From: Lachnospiraceae bacterium
GTDB taxonomy: Bacteria; Bacillota; Clostridia; Lachnospirales; Lachnospiraceae
Direction: 5' to 3'
DNA length: 47,774 nt
Assembly: GCA_017509985.1 (NCBI GenBank)
Contig: JAFWOE010000017.1
Coordinates: 1-47,774 of the forward strand
Made by a program: the position numbers and the translations under genes. Shown here one piece after another: positions 1-6,923 of this stretch (positions are counted from its first letter, which is position 1; every line of letters begins with the position of its first letter). A model generated the notes under the pieces. That model was not told the origin of the DNA. It saw only the letters and a program-made list of their open reading frames with translations, and did no database searches.

Positions 1-1
1 A

Positions 2-133
2 GGGCTGCTGTTTGTTTTTCCGATGACACTGGCATTCATGGATTTGAGGTGCAGTGCCGCAGTTGTCTGCACGGTTGCGACTGCAGCGGCTGTTTATGAA
101 GGATATTTAATTCAAGTGGGAAAAACGGCTTAG
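2..133 (+). CDS. C-terminal end of a membrane protein, probably CDP-alcohol phosphatidyltransferase family (5'-truncated by window edge)
   Basis: An open frame runs in from the left edge and stops at TAG 131-133, giving 43 residues. It is mostly hydrophobic: a segment beginning LLFVFPMTLAFMDL, then an alanine/valine-rich helix SAAVVCTVATAAAVYEGY, and a short polar tail. From memory, the small clostridial CDP-alcohol phosphatidyltransferases (PgsA-like, phospholipid head-group transfer in the membrane) end in a closely similar way, with EGxxIxxG near the C-terminus. The catalytic CDP-alcohol motif would lie outside the window, so the family call is tentative; any polytopic membrane protein remains possible. 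No other gene overlaps it. Confidence 0.42.
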   Translation, partial: GLLFVFPMTLAFMDLRCSAAVVCTVATAAAVYEGYLIQVGKTA

Positions 134-148
134 CGACAAATCTTGCTA

Positions 149-535
149 ATGTTTGTCAAGCAGATTTTTGAAGATCTTGAGCACAATGTACTGATCGTTG
201 TAAAAGATATCGAAAGATCCAGACAGTTTTATCACGATCTGTTTGGCCTTGAGCTTATACTGGATAATGATGGAAATATGATCCTCACGGAAGGGCTTGT
301 CTTGCAGGAGGAGAAATACTTGACAGAGTTTCTTGGCAGAGAGATCATTCCGGAGAACAATGCCAGCGAGCTCTATTTTGAGGAGTCAAATATTGAAGAA
401 TTTGTAGAGAAACTTGAAAAGTACTATCCGGAAGTGAAATACGTCAACAGGATCATGACACATTGCTGGGGACAGAAGGTAATACGCTTCTATGATCTGG
501 ATGGCAACTTGATTGAAGTGGGAACGCCTATGTAA
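149..535 (+). CDS. VOC superfamily (glyoxalase/bleomycin-resistance fold) protein
   Basis: A single-domain VOC protein of about 128 residues. The first strand reads LEHNVLIVVKDIERSRQFY, the typical beta strand plus helix of the superfamily, and the last strand reads FYDLDGNLIEVG, carrying the glutamate that usually completes the metal site; the histidine of EHNV could be the first ligand. Members bind metal and act as isomerases, dioxygenases or drug-binding proteins; nothing here fixes a substrate. The frame can also start with TTG at 143, but ATG 149 looks more natural; neither has a clear Shine-Dalgarno. It lies 15 bases before a GyrI-like pseudogene, so it may survive from a small-molecule-binding or resistance group. 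Confidence 0.75.
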   Translation: MFVKQIFEDLEHNVLIVVKDIERSRQFYHDLFGLELILDNDGNMILTEGLVLQEEKYLTEFLGREIIPENNASELYFEESNIEEFVEKLEKYYPEVKYVNRIMTHCWGQKVIRFYDLDGNLIEVGTPM

Positions 536-549
536 AAAAAGGTAAAACT

Positions 550-713
550 ATGGCTTTTGATTATAAAAAAGAATACAAGGAATTATATATGCCTAAGAAC
601 AGACCGTCTATCGTAACGGTTCCCGGCATGAACTATATCGCAGTTCGAGGTCATGGTGATCCGAATCAGGAAAAACTGAAAACGTGATCCGGCACCCAAT
701 ACGGAAGAGGTAG
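550..713 (+). pseudogene. GyrI-like small-molecule-binding protein, internal deletion plus frameshift
   Basis: From ATG 550 the frame encodes MAFDYKKEYKELYMPKNRP followed by SIVTVPGMNYIAVRGHGDPN, which is the N-terminus of GyrI-like domain proteins (normally about 200 residues). It then jumps directly to EKLKT and stops at TGA 685-687. Reading one base over from GTG 684 gives VIRHPIRKR and a stop at TAG 711-713. EKLKT-VIRHPIR is, from memory of the family, its C-terminal end. So the middle (roughly 150 codons) is gone and one G is missing at the acg/gtg border. The family binds hydrophobic drugs or peptides; this copy cannot fold normally. The joining of head and tail is what makes me confident it is a real relic. 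Confidence 0.75.
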
Positions 714-808
714 AACAGCCAAAGTGAGATAGGAGGTTATGTGCAACAATCTTCGTAACTGTACTGTATATATATCTGCGCAGATGACGGAAAGCAACAG
801 CAGGTTGC

Positions 809-837
809 TTGTAAGCTGAACCTAGGCAGTCTAAAAT
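809..837 (+). promoter_or_regulatory. Sigma-A-type promoter for the XRE/zinc-ribbon gene
   Basis: TTGTAA (809-814) and TAAAAT (832-837) are separated by exactly 17 bases and lie 35 bases before the ATG at 873. The remaining stretch 714-808 has no supported gene; it may hold leftover sequence from the decayed gene upstream. Confidence 0.5.
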
Positions 838-872
838 GATAATGCAACAATTATCAGGAGAGGTATTCAGGC

Positions 873-1637
873 ATGGAAACAAAAGATATATTAAGAAGTC
901 TGCGTGAAAACCGTGGCTTATCACAGGATCAGCTGGCGGAACGCGTAATGGTAACAAGGCAGGCGGTCAGTCGCTGGGAGACGGGGGAGACACAGCCAAA
1001 TACGGAAACGCTTAAACTGCTGTCAAAGGAGTATGATGTATCGATCAATACGCTGCTTGGCAGCCCGCGAAAACTTGTGTGTCAATGCTGCGGAATGCCG
1101 CTTGAGGATGCGATACTAAGCAGGGAAAAAGATGGAACACTCAACGAGGATTATTGTCAATGGTGCTATGCGGACGGAACCTACACCTATAACGATATGG
1201 ATGATCTGATTGAGACATGCATTCCGCATATGACAAAGGAAGGCTTCTCTGAAGATCAGGCCCGCACTTATATGAAGCAGATGCTGCCAGGACTTGACTA
1301 CTGGAAGAGACATGATGAACTGGGTGATGACGGACAGTTTGATGCGTTCAAAAGGCAGTTGATCGAAGAGATCAATGAACTTCATATCGAGGGCATGCCG
1401 AAGGTAGAGAAACTGAATGCGCTTGTCGGTGCTTATGTTAATCTTGCATACCCGCTTCCAAGTGGGGAAAGTGTCAGATTTCTGGATGACCAGACAACAT
1501 ATCTTGGCAATCAGCTGGAAACCGAATCAGGCGGAGATCGCTGCTTTGGAGTTCTTGCAAACGCGGATTTCATAATGGTCTGTACGTATGAGGCAGAGGG
1601 AAATGATCCTGAACTCATACTTTACAAAAAGAGATAA
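873..1637 (+). CDS. XRE-family regulator with zinc ribbon and a C-terminal domain
   Basis: A 254-residue protein. Residues 5-62 form an XRE/Cro-type helix-turn-helix (LSQDQLAERVMVTRQAVSRWE), which binds DNA. Residues 70-98 hold CQCC and, further on, CQWC, a putative zinc ribbon. Residues 172-254 form a separate domain ending FGVLANADFIMVCTY...ELILYKKR, which in related clostridial proteins follows the zinc ribbon. AGGAGAGG lies 9 bases before the ATG. The mix suggests a transcription factor that senses a ligand or metal, but the target is unknown. Flanking genes are decayed, so it may no longer control its original partners. Family call is firm for the HTH, moderate for the rest. Confidence 0.8.
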   Translation: METKDILRSLRENRGLSQDQLAERVMVTRQAVSRWETGETQPNTETLKLLSKEYDVSINTLLGSPRKLVCQCCGMPLEDAILSREKDGTLNEDYCQWCYADGTYTYNDMDDLIETCIPHMTKEGFSEDQARTYMKQMLPGLDYWKRHDELGDDGQFDAFKRQLIEEINELHIEGMPKVEKLNALVGAYVNLAYPLPSGESVRFLDDQTTYLGNQLETESGGDRCFGVLANADFIMVCTYEAEGNDPELILYKKR

Positions 1638-1773
1638 AGAAAAAGAGGAGAGTGCTGTTTGAAAAAGTACAGCACACTGGAGATTGTCAGTTGAACGGGA
1701 GGCTTGCTGATGATCAAACAAACCTCCATCTGAAAAGCAATTGAAGTCAACAATTTTCATGAGGTAAAAAACA

Positions 1774-1902
1774 ATGAATGCAAATGACGTTATAATCCGT
1801 TCGGAAAAGAAAATAGAATACAGAAAAGTAGAGAATCTGTTTTATGAGAATAAAGGCTTCAATGGAGAATCAAAGAAGGCGTTTGATATACGGCTGGACT
1901 GA
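1774..1902 (+). pseudogene. GNAT acetyltransferase remnant, probable internal deletion
   Basis: ATG 1774 opens 42 codons ending at TGA 1900-1902. The first half (MNANDVIIRSEKKIEYRKVE) looks like the first strand and helix of GNAT acetyltransferases. The second half (FYENKGFNGESKKAFDIRL) looks like the last helix and strand of the same fold, where FYExxGF is typical. The acetyl-CoA-binding core that should lie between them is absent. A complete enzyme needs about 150 residues. It could instead be a coincidental small ORF, but the head-plus-tail pattern repeats what is seen in the GyrI-like relic 1.1 kb upstream. The rest of 1638-2073 holds no recognisable gene; an imperfect repeat GTGCTGT/ACAGCAC lies at 1652-1675. 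Confidence 0.5.
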
Positions 1903-1980
1903 CGTCTTAAAGATTGTCGATTTGTTTTTAAACTGACAATTCATCGGACGGTAGTTTTGCTATCATGAAATAATAACACC

Positions 1981-2001
1981 GGCTTGGGAAGCCTTGTTTT
2001 T
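1981..2001 (+). terminator. Weak intrinsic terminator-like hairpin
   Basis: GGCTT (1981-1985), a GGG loop and AAGCC (1989-1993) are followed by TTGTTTTT. The stem is only 5 bp, so activity is uncertain. It sits after the decayed acetyltransferase and before the convergent methyltransferase gene. Confidence 0.3.
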
Positions 2002-2073
2002 CGGATTTCTGCGATTCGGGGTCATCACGCTCCGGGCTGCGGAGATCCTTTTTTCACAGGAATTCATCGATAT

Positions 2074-2610
2074 TTAAAGAGCAGTCCCTTTTGTTGGGAT
2101 CGTGAATTGGCTCATATCATTGCCCTCCAGCTCCAGAAGAGCCTTTTTCCTCATGATTCCTCCACCGTATCCGGTCAGGCTCCCGTTCGATCCGACCACC
2201 CTGTGGCACGGCACGATGATGCAGATCGGATTATGACCGACCGCTCCGCCGACCGCCTGCGCAGACATCCTTACGAGCCCCTGCTTTTTTGCGATTTTGT
2301 CGGCGATCCACCCGTATGTAACTGTCTTTCCAAATGGAATCTCACACATGATTTCTCTGACTCGGTTACGAAAATCGGAGCCCACCAAATGAATTTTCGG
2401 AAAGAACCCGGGATCGCGGCCTGAAAAATAGATATTCAGCCATTCTTTCGTCTGAGCAAAATAGTCCGTTTCACATCGATGGGCTTCTTTTTTCAGACCG
2501 TGTCCAATATACCTGCCGCCCTCCGTAAAACATAGTCCCGTTAATCCCTGGTCATCCCCGGCAAGCAAAACGTGTCCTAAAGGGGATTCATAATCATTCG
2601 TGTAAATCAT
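2074..2610 (-). CDS. ogt: Methylated-DNA--[protein]-cysteine S-methyltransferase
   Basis: This 178-residue protein removes methyl or alkyl groups from O6 of guanine (and O4 of thymine) by transferring them irreversibly to its own cysteine. The acceptor motif PCHRV is at residues 134-138, with C135 as the acceptor. It is preceded by the DNA-binding helix region VRMSAQAVGGAVGHNPICII, and followed by GYGGGIMRKKALLELE, both diagnostic. The N-terminal ribonuclease-like domain (residues 1-75) is present. GGGAGG lies 6 bases before the ATG. It follows the TauE/SafE gene by 22 bases on the same strand and is probably co-transcribed, with no evident functional link. Symbol ogt is used by family, since ada-type regulatory domains are absent. 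Confidence 0.93.
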   Translation of the reverse strand: MIYTNDYESPLGHVLLAGDDQGLTGLCFTEGGRYIGHGLKKEAHRCETDYFAQTKEWLNIYFSGRDPGFFPKIHLVGSDFRNRVREIMCEIPFGKTVTYGWIADKIAKKQGLVRMSAQAVGGAVGHNPICIIVPCHRVVGSNGSLTGYGGGIMRKKALLELEGNDMSQFTIPTKGTAL

Positions 2611-2632
2611 TCTGTACCTCCCGAATACTGGT

Positions 2633-3349
2633 TTACAAGTTTTTCAGAACCAGTGAAATGCCCGACAGGATCAATAAAACAGTGGTGATCCTGCGGACAT
2701 TTCTATCATTCATATGACCGCAGCAATTTATGCCCGTAAACAGCCCCAGCAGGGCAAAAGGAAAGAGGATTATAACTGATTTTACTGTTACCAATGTCAG
2801 AAGTCCCAGAGCTTTATAGAGAATGATGCGGAATGTATTGTCCACGATAAATACTGCGCTGATATTCGCTTTGAACGATTCATCATTCTCTGTGACGCGG
2901 CTGACATATGCCGCTAATAATGCCCCCACTCCGAATAATCCGCACAGCATGCCCGCTGTTACACCGATGACAGCCAACACCAGTTTGGACGCTCGGGCAC
3001 GTTTTTTGCTGAATTCCCGCGAAAGTATCTCCATGCCAAGCGCGATAACCACAACGCCAAACACCAGTTTGATAGGCCTTGCATCCACATTTCTCAGCAT
3101 AAGGGCACCGGGGATGCTTCCCGCAAGCACCAGGATCGCTAAAGGAAGAAAAACCTTCGGATCAAGACTCCTGCGGTTTTTCCAGGTGAGGATCAGGTTC
3201 GCTGGATACCCCAGTAACAGGTCAACCGGAGAAATACTTGCATTCGCTGCACCGAAACTCAGGATGGTTGTAAATATCAGTGTGTTGGCAAAGCCGCACA
3301 ACCCCTTAACGAAATATGCCGTAAAAGCCGCGATAAACCAAAAAATCAT
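2633..3349 (-). CDS. TauE/SafE family anion permease
   Basis: A membrane protein of about 238 residues with some eight hydrophobic segments, starting MIFWFIAAFTAYFVKGLCGF and including the repeated glycine-rich half MLCGLFGVGALLAAYVS. This is the two-repeat pattern of TauE/SafE transporters, which move sulfite, sulfoacetate or other organic anions across the cytoplasmic membrane. ATG 3349 is chosen because it begins the first membrane helix; a TTG at 3373 in frame is possible and an AAAGGAG lies 14 bases before the ATG. The substrate is unknown. It faces a LysR gene across shared promoters, so LysR control is likely. Confidence 0.85.
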   Translation of the reverse strand: MIFWFIAAFTAYFVKGLCGFANTLIFTTILSFGAANASISPVDLLLGYPANLILTWKNRRSLDPKVFLPLAILVLAGSIPGALMLRNVDARPIKLVFGVVVIALGMEILSREFSKKRARASKLVLAVIGVTAGMLCGLFGVGALLAAYVSRVTENDESFKANISAVFIVDNTFRIILYKALGLLTLVTVKSVIILFPFALLGLFTGINCCGHMNDRNVRRITTVLLILSGISLVLKNL

Positions 3350-3390
3350 GACAGAAGCCTCTGCTCCTTTCAAGTATACCTGACAGGTCC

Positions 3391-3419
3391 ATCTTAAATT
3401 CTTGAATTAACAATGTAAA
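3391..3419 (-). promoter_or_regulatory. Promoter for the TauE/SafE-ogt unit
   Basis: On the minus strand TTTACA (3419-3414) and TAAGAT (3396-3391) are spaced by 17 bases. This site overlaps the oppositely directed promoter at 3402-3430. Confidence 0.45.
3397..3408. promoter_or_regulatory. Candidate LysR operator palindrome
   Basis: AATTC-TT-GAATT is a two-armed palindrome lying between the minus-strand -10 and inside the plus-strand -35. Its place in a divergent LysR/target region suggests an operator; that is inference from position only. Confidence 0.3.
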
Positions 3420-3430
3420 ACTGTTAAAAT
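3402..3430 (+). promoter_or_regulatory. Promoter for the LysR gene
   Basis: TTGAAT (3402-3407) and TAAAAT (3425-3430) with a 17-base spacer, 42 bases ahead of the LysR ATG at 3473. Confidence 0.5.
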
Positions 3431-3472
3431 TTGTAGAAACAACAGGAATATACTGTAATCGGAGGAGCGGAC

Positions 3473-4402
3473 ATGAACTTTTCGTCAATGGAGTATTTCA
3501 CTGTGCTTGCGCAGGAGCGCAGCTTTACACGGGCTGCAGAACGGCTTCACATTACACAGCAGTCTCTCAGTTCCCATATTGCCGGAATGGAAAAAGAACT
3601 CGGAAGCCAGTTGGTGGTACGCCGCGTTCCATTGGAACTGACGTATGCCGGTGAGGCTATGCTGAGATATGCGACAGGTTTTCAAAAGCTTCATAACGAT
3701 ATGCAGCGTGAATTCTGTGACATCTCCCAAAAGCAGAAGGGTATTCTTCGAGTCGGAGCGGCATCGACGCGGGGACAGATGATCCTGCCCAAAACGATTG
3801 CTCTGTTTCAGGAAAGCTATCCCAATATCAGCGTTGAATTAACGGAGGGACCCAACGGTGCGCTGCACCAAAAGCTGCTCAAAGGTACCATAGACCTTGC
3901 CATAGCGGATTTTCCCGAAAACCTGCCCGATATCAGCCTGACTGATTTTTACAGAGAAGAAAATGTGCTTGTAATCGAGAAGAGACTTTTTGACAAGTGC
4001 TTTACCTTCGGTGCTGAGGAATGTGAGAAAAGGCTGCTTGCGGGAGATTACAGCGCATTGAGGGAATTTCCGTTTGTCCTGGGCGGTATCGATGATATTG
4101 ACGGCAGAATCGGTCGCGACGTTTTGAGGCGGGCAGACATTGACAATCCTATTGTTACAGCGACCTCGCATAATGTGGGGATTCTGCTGCGGCTAAGCCT
4201 TAGCGGAGTCGGAGCGTGCGTTTGCCCGGAAAAGATCGTCCGGAGTGTATTGACGCCGGAGCAGCTGGACTCCGTATGGATGTTCCCACTGGGGGCGGAA
4301 ACGGCAAACCATATTCAGTTTGGTTATCCAAAACAGTCCTATCAGTGGAGCGCGATTGAGAAATTCATTACATGCGCTAAGGCAGTTGTCTGCCGGGAAT
4401 AA
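3473..4402 (+). CDS. LysR-family transcriptional regulator
   Basis: A 309-residue LysR protein. Residues 1-60 are the winged helix-turn-helix (FTRAAERLHITQQSLSSHI), which binds DNA as dimers or tetramers. Residues 88-300 are the two-lobed effector-binding domain, beginning GILRVGAASTRG. GGAGGAG lies 5 bases before the ATG. It is divergent from the TauE/SafE gene with 123 bases between the starts, the usual arrangement in which a LysR protein controls its neighbour and itself. The likely inducer is the transported anion or a derivative, but nothing in the sequence names it. Confidence 0.9.
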   Translation: MNFSSMEYFTVLAQERSFTRAAERLHITQQSLSSHIAGMEKELGSQLVVRRVPLELTYAGEAMLRYATGFQKLHNDMQREFCDISQKQKGILRVGAASTRGQMILPKTIALFQESYPNISVELTEGPNGALHQKLLKGTIDLAIADFPENLPDISLTDFYREENVLVIEKRLFDKCFTFGAEECEKRLLAGDYSALREFPFVLGGIDDIDGRIGRDVLRRADIDNPIVTATSHNVGILLRLSLSGVGACVCPEKIVRSVLTPEQLDSVWMFPLGAETANHIQFGYPKQSYQWSAIEKFITCAKAVVCRE

Positions 4403-4473
4403 GTAAATACAGGGAACCTGATTCTGGATTTTGATTTTAACTGTGCTCCTTCGAATTGCTGATCGGAACCGGG

Positions 4474-4502
4474 TTGATTGCTTTAGGGTGATGCTTCATA
4501 AT
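4474..4502 (+). promoter_or_regulatory. Possible promoter for the membrane protein gene
   Basis: TTGATT (4474-4479), 17 bases, then CATAAT (4497-4502). It lies far (182 bases) from the ATG at 4685, leaving a long leader or implying another promoter. The 4403-4684 gap holds no gene I can support. Confidence 0.3.
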
Positions 4503-4684
4503 AATGAATTGAAATATAATCATTCCGAACCTCTACTGCAGGAGCGGGCAGTTACATAAACAGGCACGCAGGCAGCAATAAAACAGAATTGTAAGAAAAA
4601 CGCTGAAATACTATAATCAAAAAAAGAGTTTTTGCTGAAAGAGTCTAAGATGTTGTTTACAGAGTCATACAGGCAGGGCGGCCA

Positions 4685-5344
4685 ATGGACCTGATAAAGA
4701 AGCTTTTGGAAAGATGGAAAACAGAATATGATTTCAAAACGTTTATAACCGCGTCCGGTATGCTCGCGATGAATGTGATATTCGCGTTTTACAACGGCTT
4801 TCTCGGCATATACCGCTCGTCTTTGTGGCACGGTACAATTTGCGTTTACCACATAATCCTCATACTTCTGCGCGGGACGATTCTTCTGTCTGCAAAAAAG
4901 ATTTACGAGCGCAAAGAACAGGATTCGGCAAAACACAAAGTCTATCTCAGGGTATCCGTACTGCTTCTTATCGTGAATATCTGTCTGGTTGTGCCTATAG
5001 TCCTTATAATCAAACAGCAGACGTATGTTAATATGTCGCAGTTTTCCGCAAATGCGATCGCGGCCTTCACAGTCTATAAAATAATAATTGCTTCTTCTCA
5101 TCTCAAAAAACGCAAAGTATCGTCAGACTGCCTGACACAGATGCTTCGGACAATCAATTTTATTGATGCACTTGTATCGATCCTTACCCTGCAGAATACC
5201 CTTATCATGGTCCACTCAGGCGGCGGGGATCTGAGGCTGATTCCGCTGACGTCCGTTTCAAGCACTGTTATCTGGTGTATTATTCTTTTCCTGTCGGTCA
5301 GTTCGATAACAAAAGGTGTCCGGCAGATCAGAAGCGGGGACTGA
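4685..5344 (+). CDS. Six-helix membrane protein of unknown function
   Basis: A 219-residue protein I do not recognise by function. Hydrophobic segments lie near residues 20-40, 53-70, 88-109, 121-137, 155-176 and 190-209, so six membrane helices are likely. Short basic loops (KKIYERK, HLKKRKVSSD) suggest cytoplasmic sides. The two halves, each with three helices, are about the same length, but I see no sequence repeat. Start is ATG 4685, with only a weak purine stretch ahead. It could be a small transporter, a sensor or an uncharacterised conserved protein. It sits upstream of an acetyltransferase by 51 bases in the same direction and might share a transcript. Confidence 0.6.
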   Translation: MDLIKKLLERWKTEYDFKTFITASGMLAMNVIFAFYNGFLGIYRSSLWHGTICVYHIILILLRGTILLSAKKIYERKEQDSAKHKVYLRVSVLLLIVNICLVVPIVLIIKQQTYVNMSQFSANAIAAFTVYKIIIASSHLKKRKVSSDCLTQMLRTINFIDALVSILTLQNTLIMVHSGGGDLRLIPLTSVSSTVIWCIILFLSVSSITKGVRQIRSGD

Positions 5345-5395
5345 CACGAAGCCTGCAGGCAAAATGACGGAGCGAAAGAAGCAGAGGATACCAGG

Positions 5396-5953
5396 GTGAG
5401 ATATAATCAGAAAATCATATTAAAAAACGGAAAAGAAGCGTTGCTGAGGAACGGCGGAGCCGAAGACGGACCTGCCGTTTATGAGGTTTTCAACCTTACC
5501 CACGCAGAAACGGATTATCTGCTTTCCTATCCGGATGAAAACAGTTTCGATCCGGAACAGGAGGCACGGTTCCTGGAAGAAAAAACAAACAGCGCCGATG
5601 AAATTGAGATCATCGCAGTAATTGACGGAAAAGTTGCGGGGACTGCAGGGATCGGAGCAGTCGGAGTAAAATACAAAGTCAGGCATCGTGCCGAATTCGG
5701 TATCGGCATATTGAAGGAATACTGGGGGATCGGACTGGGCAAAGCCCTTACGAAGGCCTGTATTCAATGCGCAAAAGAAGCCGGGTATGCCCAGCTGGAA
5801 TTGAGTGTTGTCGCAGAGAACAGAACAGCAGTTGACTTGTACCAGAGCCTTGGCTTCAAGGAATTCGGCCGGAATCCCAAAGGCTTCCATTCCAGGATAA
5901 ACGGATATCAGGAATTGATTTATATGCTGCTGGATCTGAAGGCGGCGCAGTGA
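5396..5953 (+). CDS. GNAT family N-acetyltransferase
   Basis: A 185-residue GNAT enzyme that would transfer acetyl from acetyl-CoA to an amine. The acetyl-CoA pyrophosphate loop appears as ILKEYWGIGLGKAL at about residues 101-114, preceded by the strand RAEFGIGI, and followed by the beta strand LELSVVAENRTAVDLYQSLGF, the usual motif B. The start is GTG 5396, with AGAGGA some 9 bases ahead. Members of this type acetylate ribosomal-protein N-termini, polyamines or drugs; no substrate can be named. It ends 4 bases before the DUF1848 gene, so the two are probably co-transcribed. Confidence 0.88.
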   Translation: MRYNQKIILKNGKEALLRNGGAEDGPAVYEVFNLTHAETDYLLSYPDENSFDPEQEARFLEEKTNSADEIEIIAVIDGKVAGTAGIGAVGVKYKVRHRAEFGIGILKEYWGIGLGKALTKACIQCAKEAGYAQLELSVVAENRTAVDLYQSLGFKEFGRNPKGFHSRINGYQELIYMLLDLKAAQ

Positions 5954-5957
5954 TCCG

Positions 5958-6890
5958 ATGATTATCAATACAGGACAAAGAACGGATATTCCAGCGTTTT
6001 ATGCGGAATGGTTTGCAAATCGAATAAAAGAAGGATTTGTCTGTGTCCGAAACCCTTATAATCCCGGCCAGGTAAGCCGGTACCGGCTGGATCCTTCGGT
6101 CGTTGATGCGATAGGATTCTGTACCAAAAATCCGGCCCCCATGTTTCCTTATATGGATCTCCTGAAGGATTTCGGACAATACTGGTTTGTGACCCTGACT
6201 CCTTACGGCCGGGATATCGAGCCGCATGTACCGGACAAGCATCGCCTGATAGAGGATTTTAAGGTATTGTCCGGTATGGTGGGGATCGATTCCGCAGGCT
6301 GGCGGTATGACCCGATCTTTCTGTCTGAAAGATATACGGCGGAGTATCATCTGCATGCTTTCAGGCAGATCGCGGAAAGCTTAAGCGGATACACAAAAAC
6401 AGTCGTGATCAGTTTTATCGACCTGTATCCCAAGGTCCGAAAGAATTTTCCGGAGGCAAGGGAAGTAACAGAAGCAGACAGATTATATATCGGAAAAGAG
6501 ATCATAAAGATCGCGTCTGAATGCGGGATGACCGTAAAGCCCTGTGCCGAAGGGGATGAACTGGCGGAGTATGGAGCCGACTGCAGCGGGTGTATGAAAA
6601 TCAGCGATTATGAAAGGGCGATCGGCAAAAGGCTCAATGCTCCCCGTAAAAAGGGTGCACGGACCGAGTGCGCCTGTTATCTTTCCTGCGATATCGGCGC
6701 TTACAATACCTGTCTGCACCTGTGCAGATACTGCTATGCAAATGCAGATCCGGCAGCGGTTTATGCACAGAACAGACTGCACGATCCGGCGTCTCCCTTC
6801 CTGATCGGAAACTTCAGGGACGGAGATAAAGCACATGATGTACCTCAGAAATCGTGGATAGACTATCAGGAGAGGATAAAGGGACTGTGA
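5958..6890 (+). CDS. DUF1848 protein with C-terminal radical SAM-like cysteine motif
   Basis: A 310-residue DUF1848 protein. The N-terminal two thirds look like a TIM-barrel enzyme, with GFCTKNPAPM (residues 53-62) resembling the TKNP/TKSD strand of spore-photoproduct-lyase-like proteins. The C-terminus carries eight cysteines, including C252-xxx-C256-xx-C259, the spacing of the 4Fe-4S site of radical SAM enzymes, which are normally N-terminal. The Pfam description of DUF1848, as I recall it, makes the same comparison. Function is unknown. It is followed after 33 bases by a GNAT fusion gene and, four genes on, by an SPL-family radical SAM protein. Confidence 0.85.
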   Translation: MIINTGQRTDIPAFYAEWFANRIKEGFVCVRNPYNPGQVSRYRLDPSVVDAIGFCTKNPAPMFPYMDLLKDFGQYWFVTLTPYGRDIEPHVPDKHRLIEDFKVLSGMVGIDSAGWRYDPIFLSERYTAEYHLHAFRQIAESLSGYTKTVVISFIDLYPKVRKNFPEAREVTEADRLYIGKEIIKIASECGMTVKPCAEGDELAEYGADCSGCMKISDYERAIGKRLNAPRKKGARTECACYLSCDIGAYNTCLHLCRYCYANADPAAVYAQNRLHDPASPFLIGNFRDGDKAHDVPQKSWIDYQERIKGL

Positions 6891-6923
6891 CTTTTACAGA
6901 TCCGCGTAACCGAAAGGAGAGCT

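Noticed and set aside
739-819. Small 26-codon ORF behind AGGAGG in the gap before the XRE gene
   Set aside because: The AGGAGG is only 2 bases from the ATG, the peptide resembles nothing, and the region looks like decayed sequence.
2823-3383. Plus-strand frame opposite the TauE/SafE gene
   Set aside because: The minus-strand product has membrane helices and family motifs; the plus frame has none.
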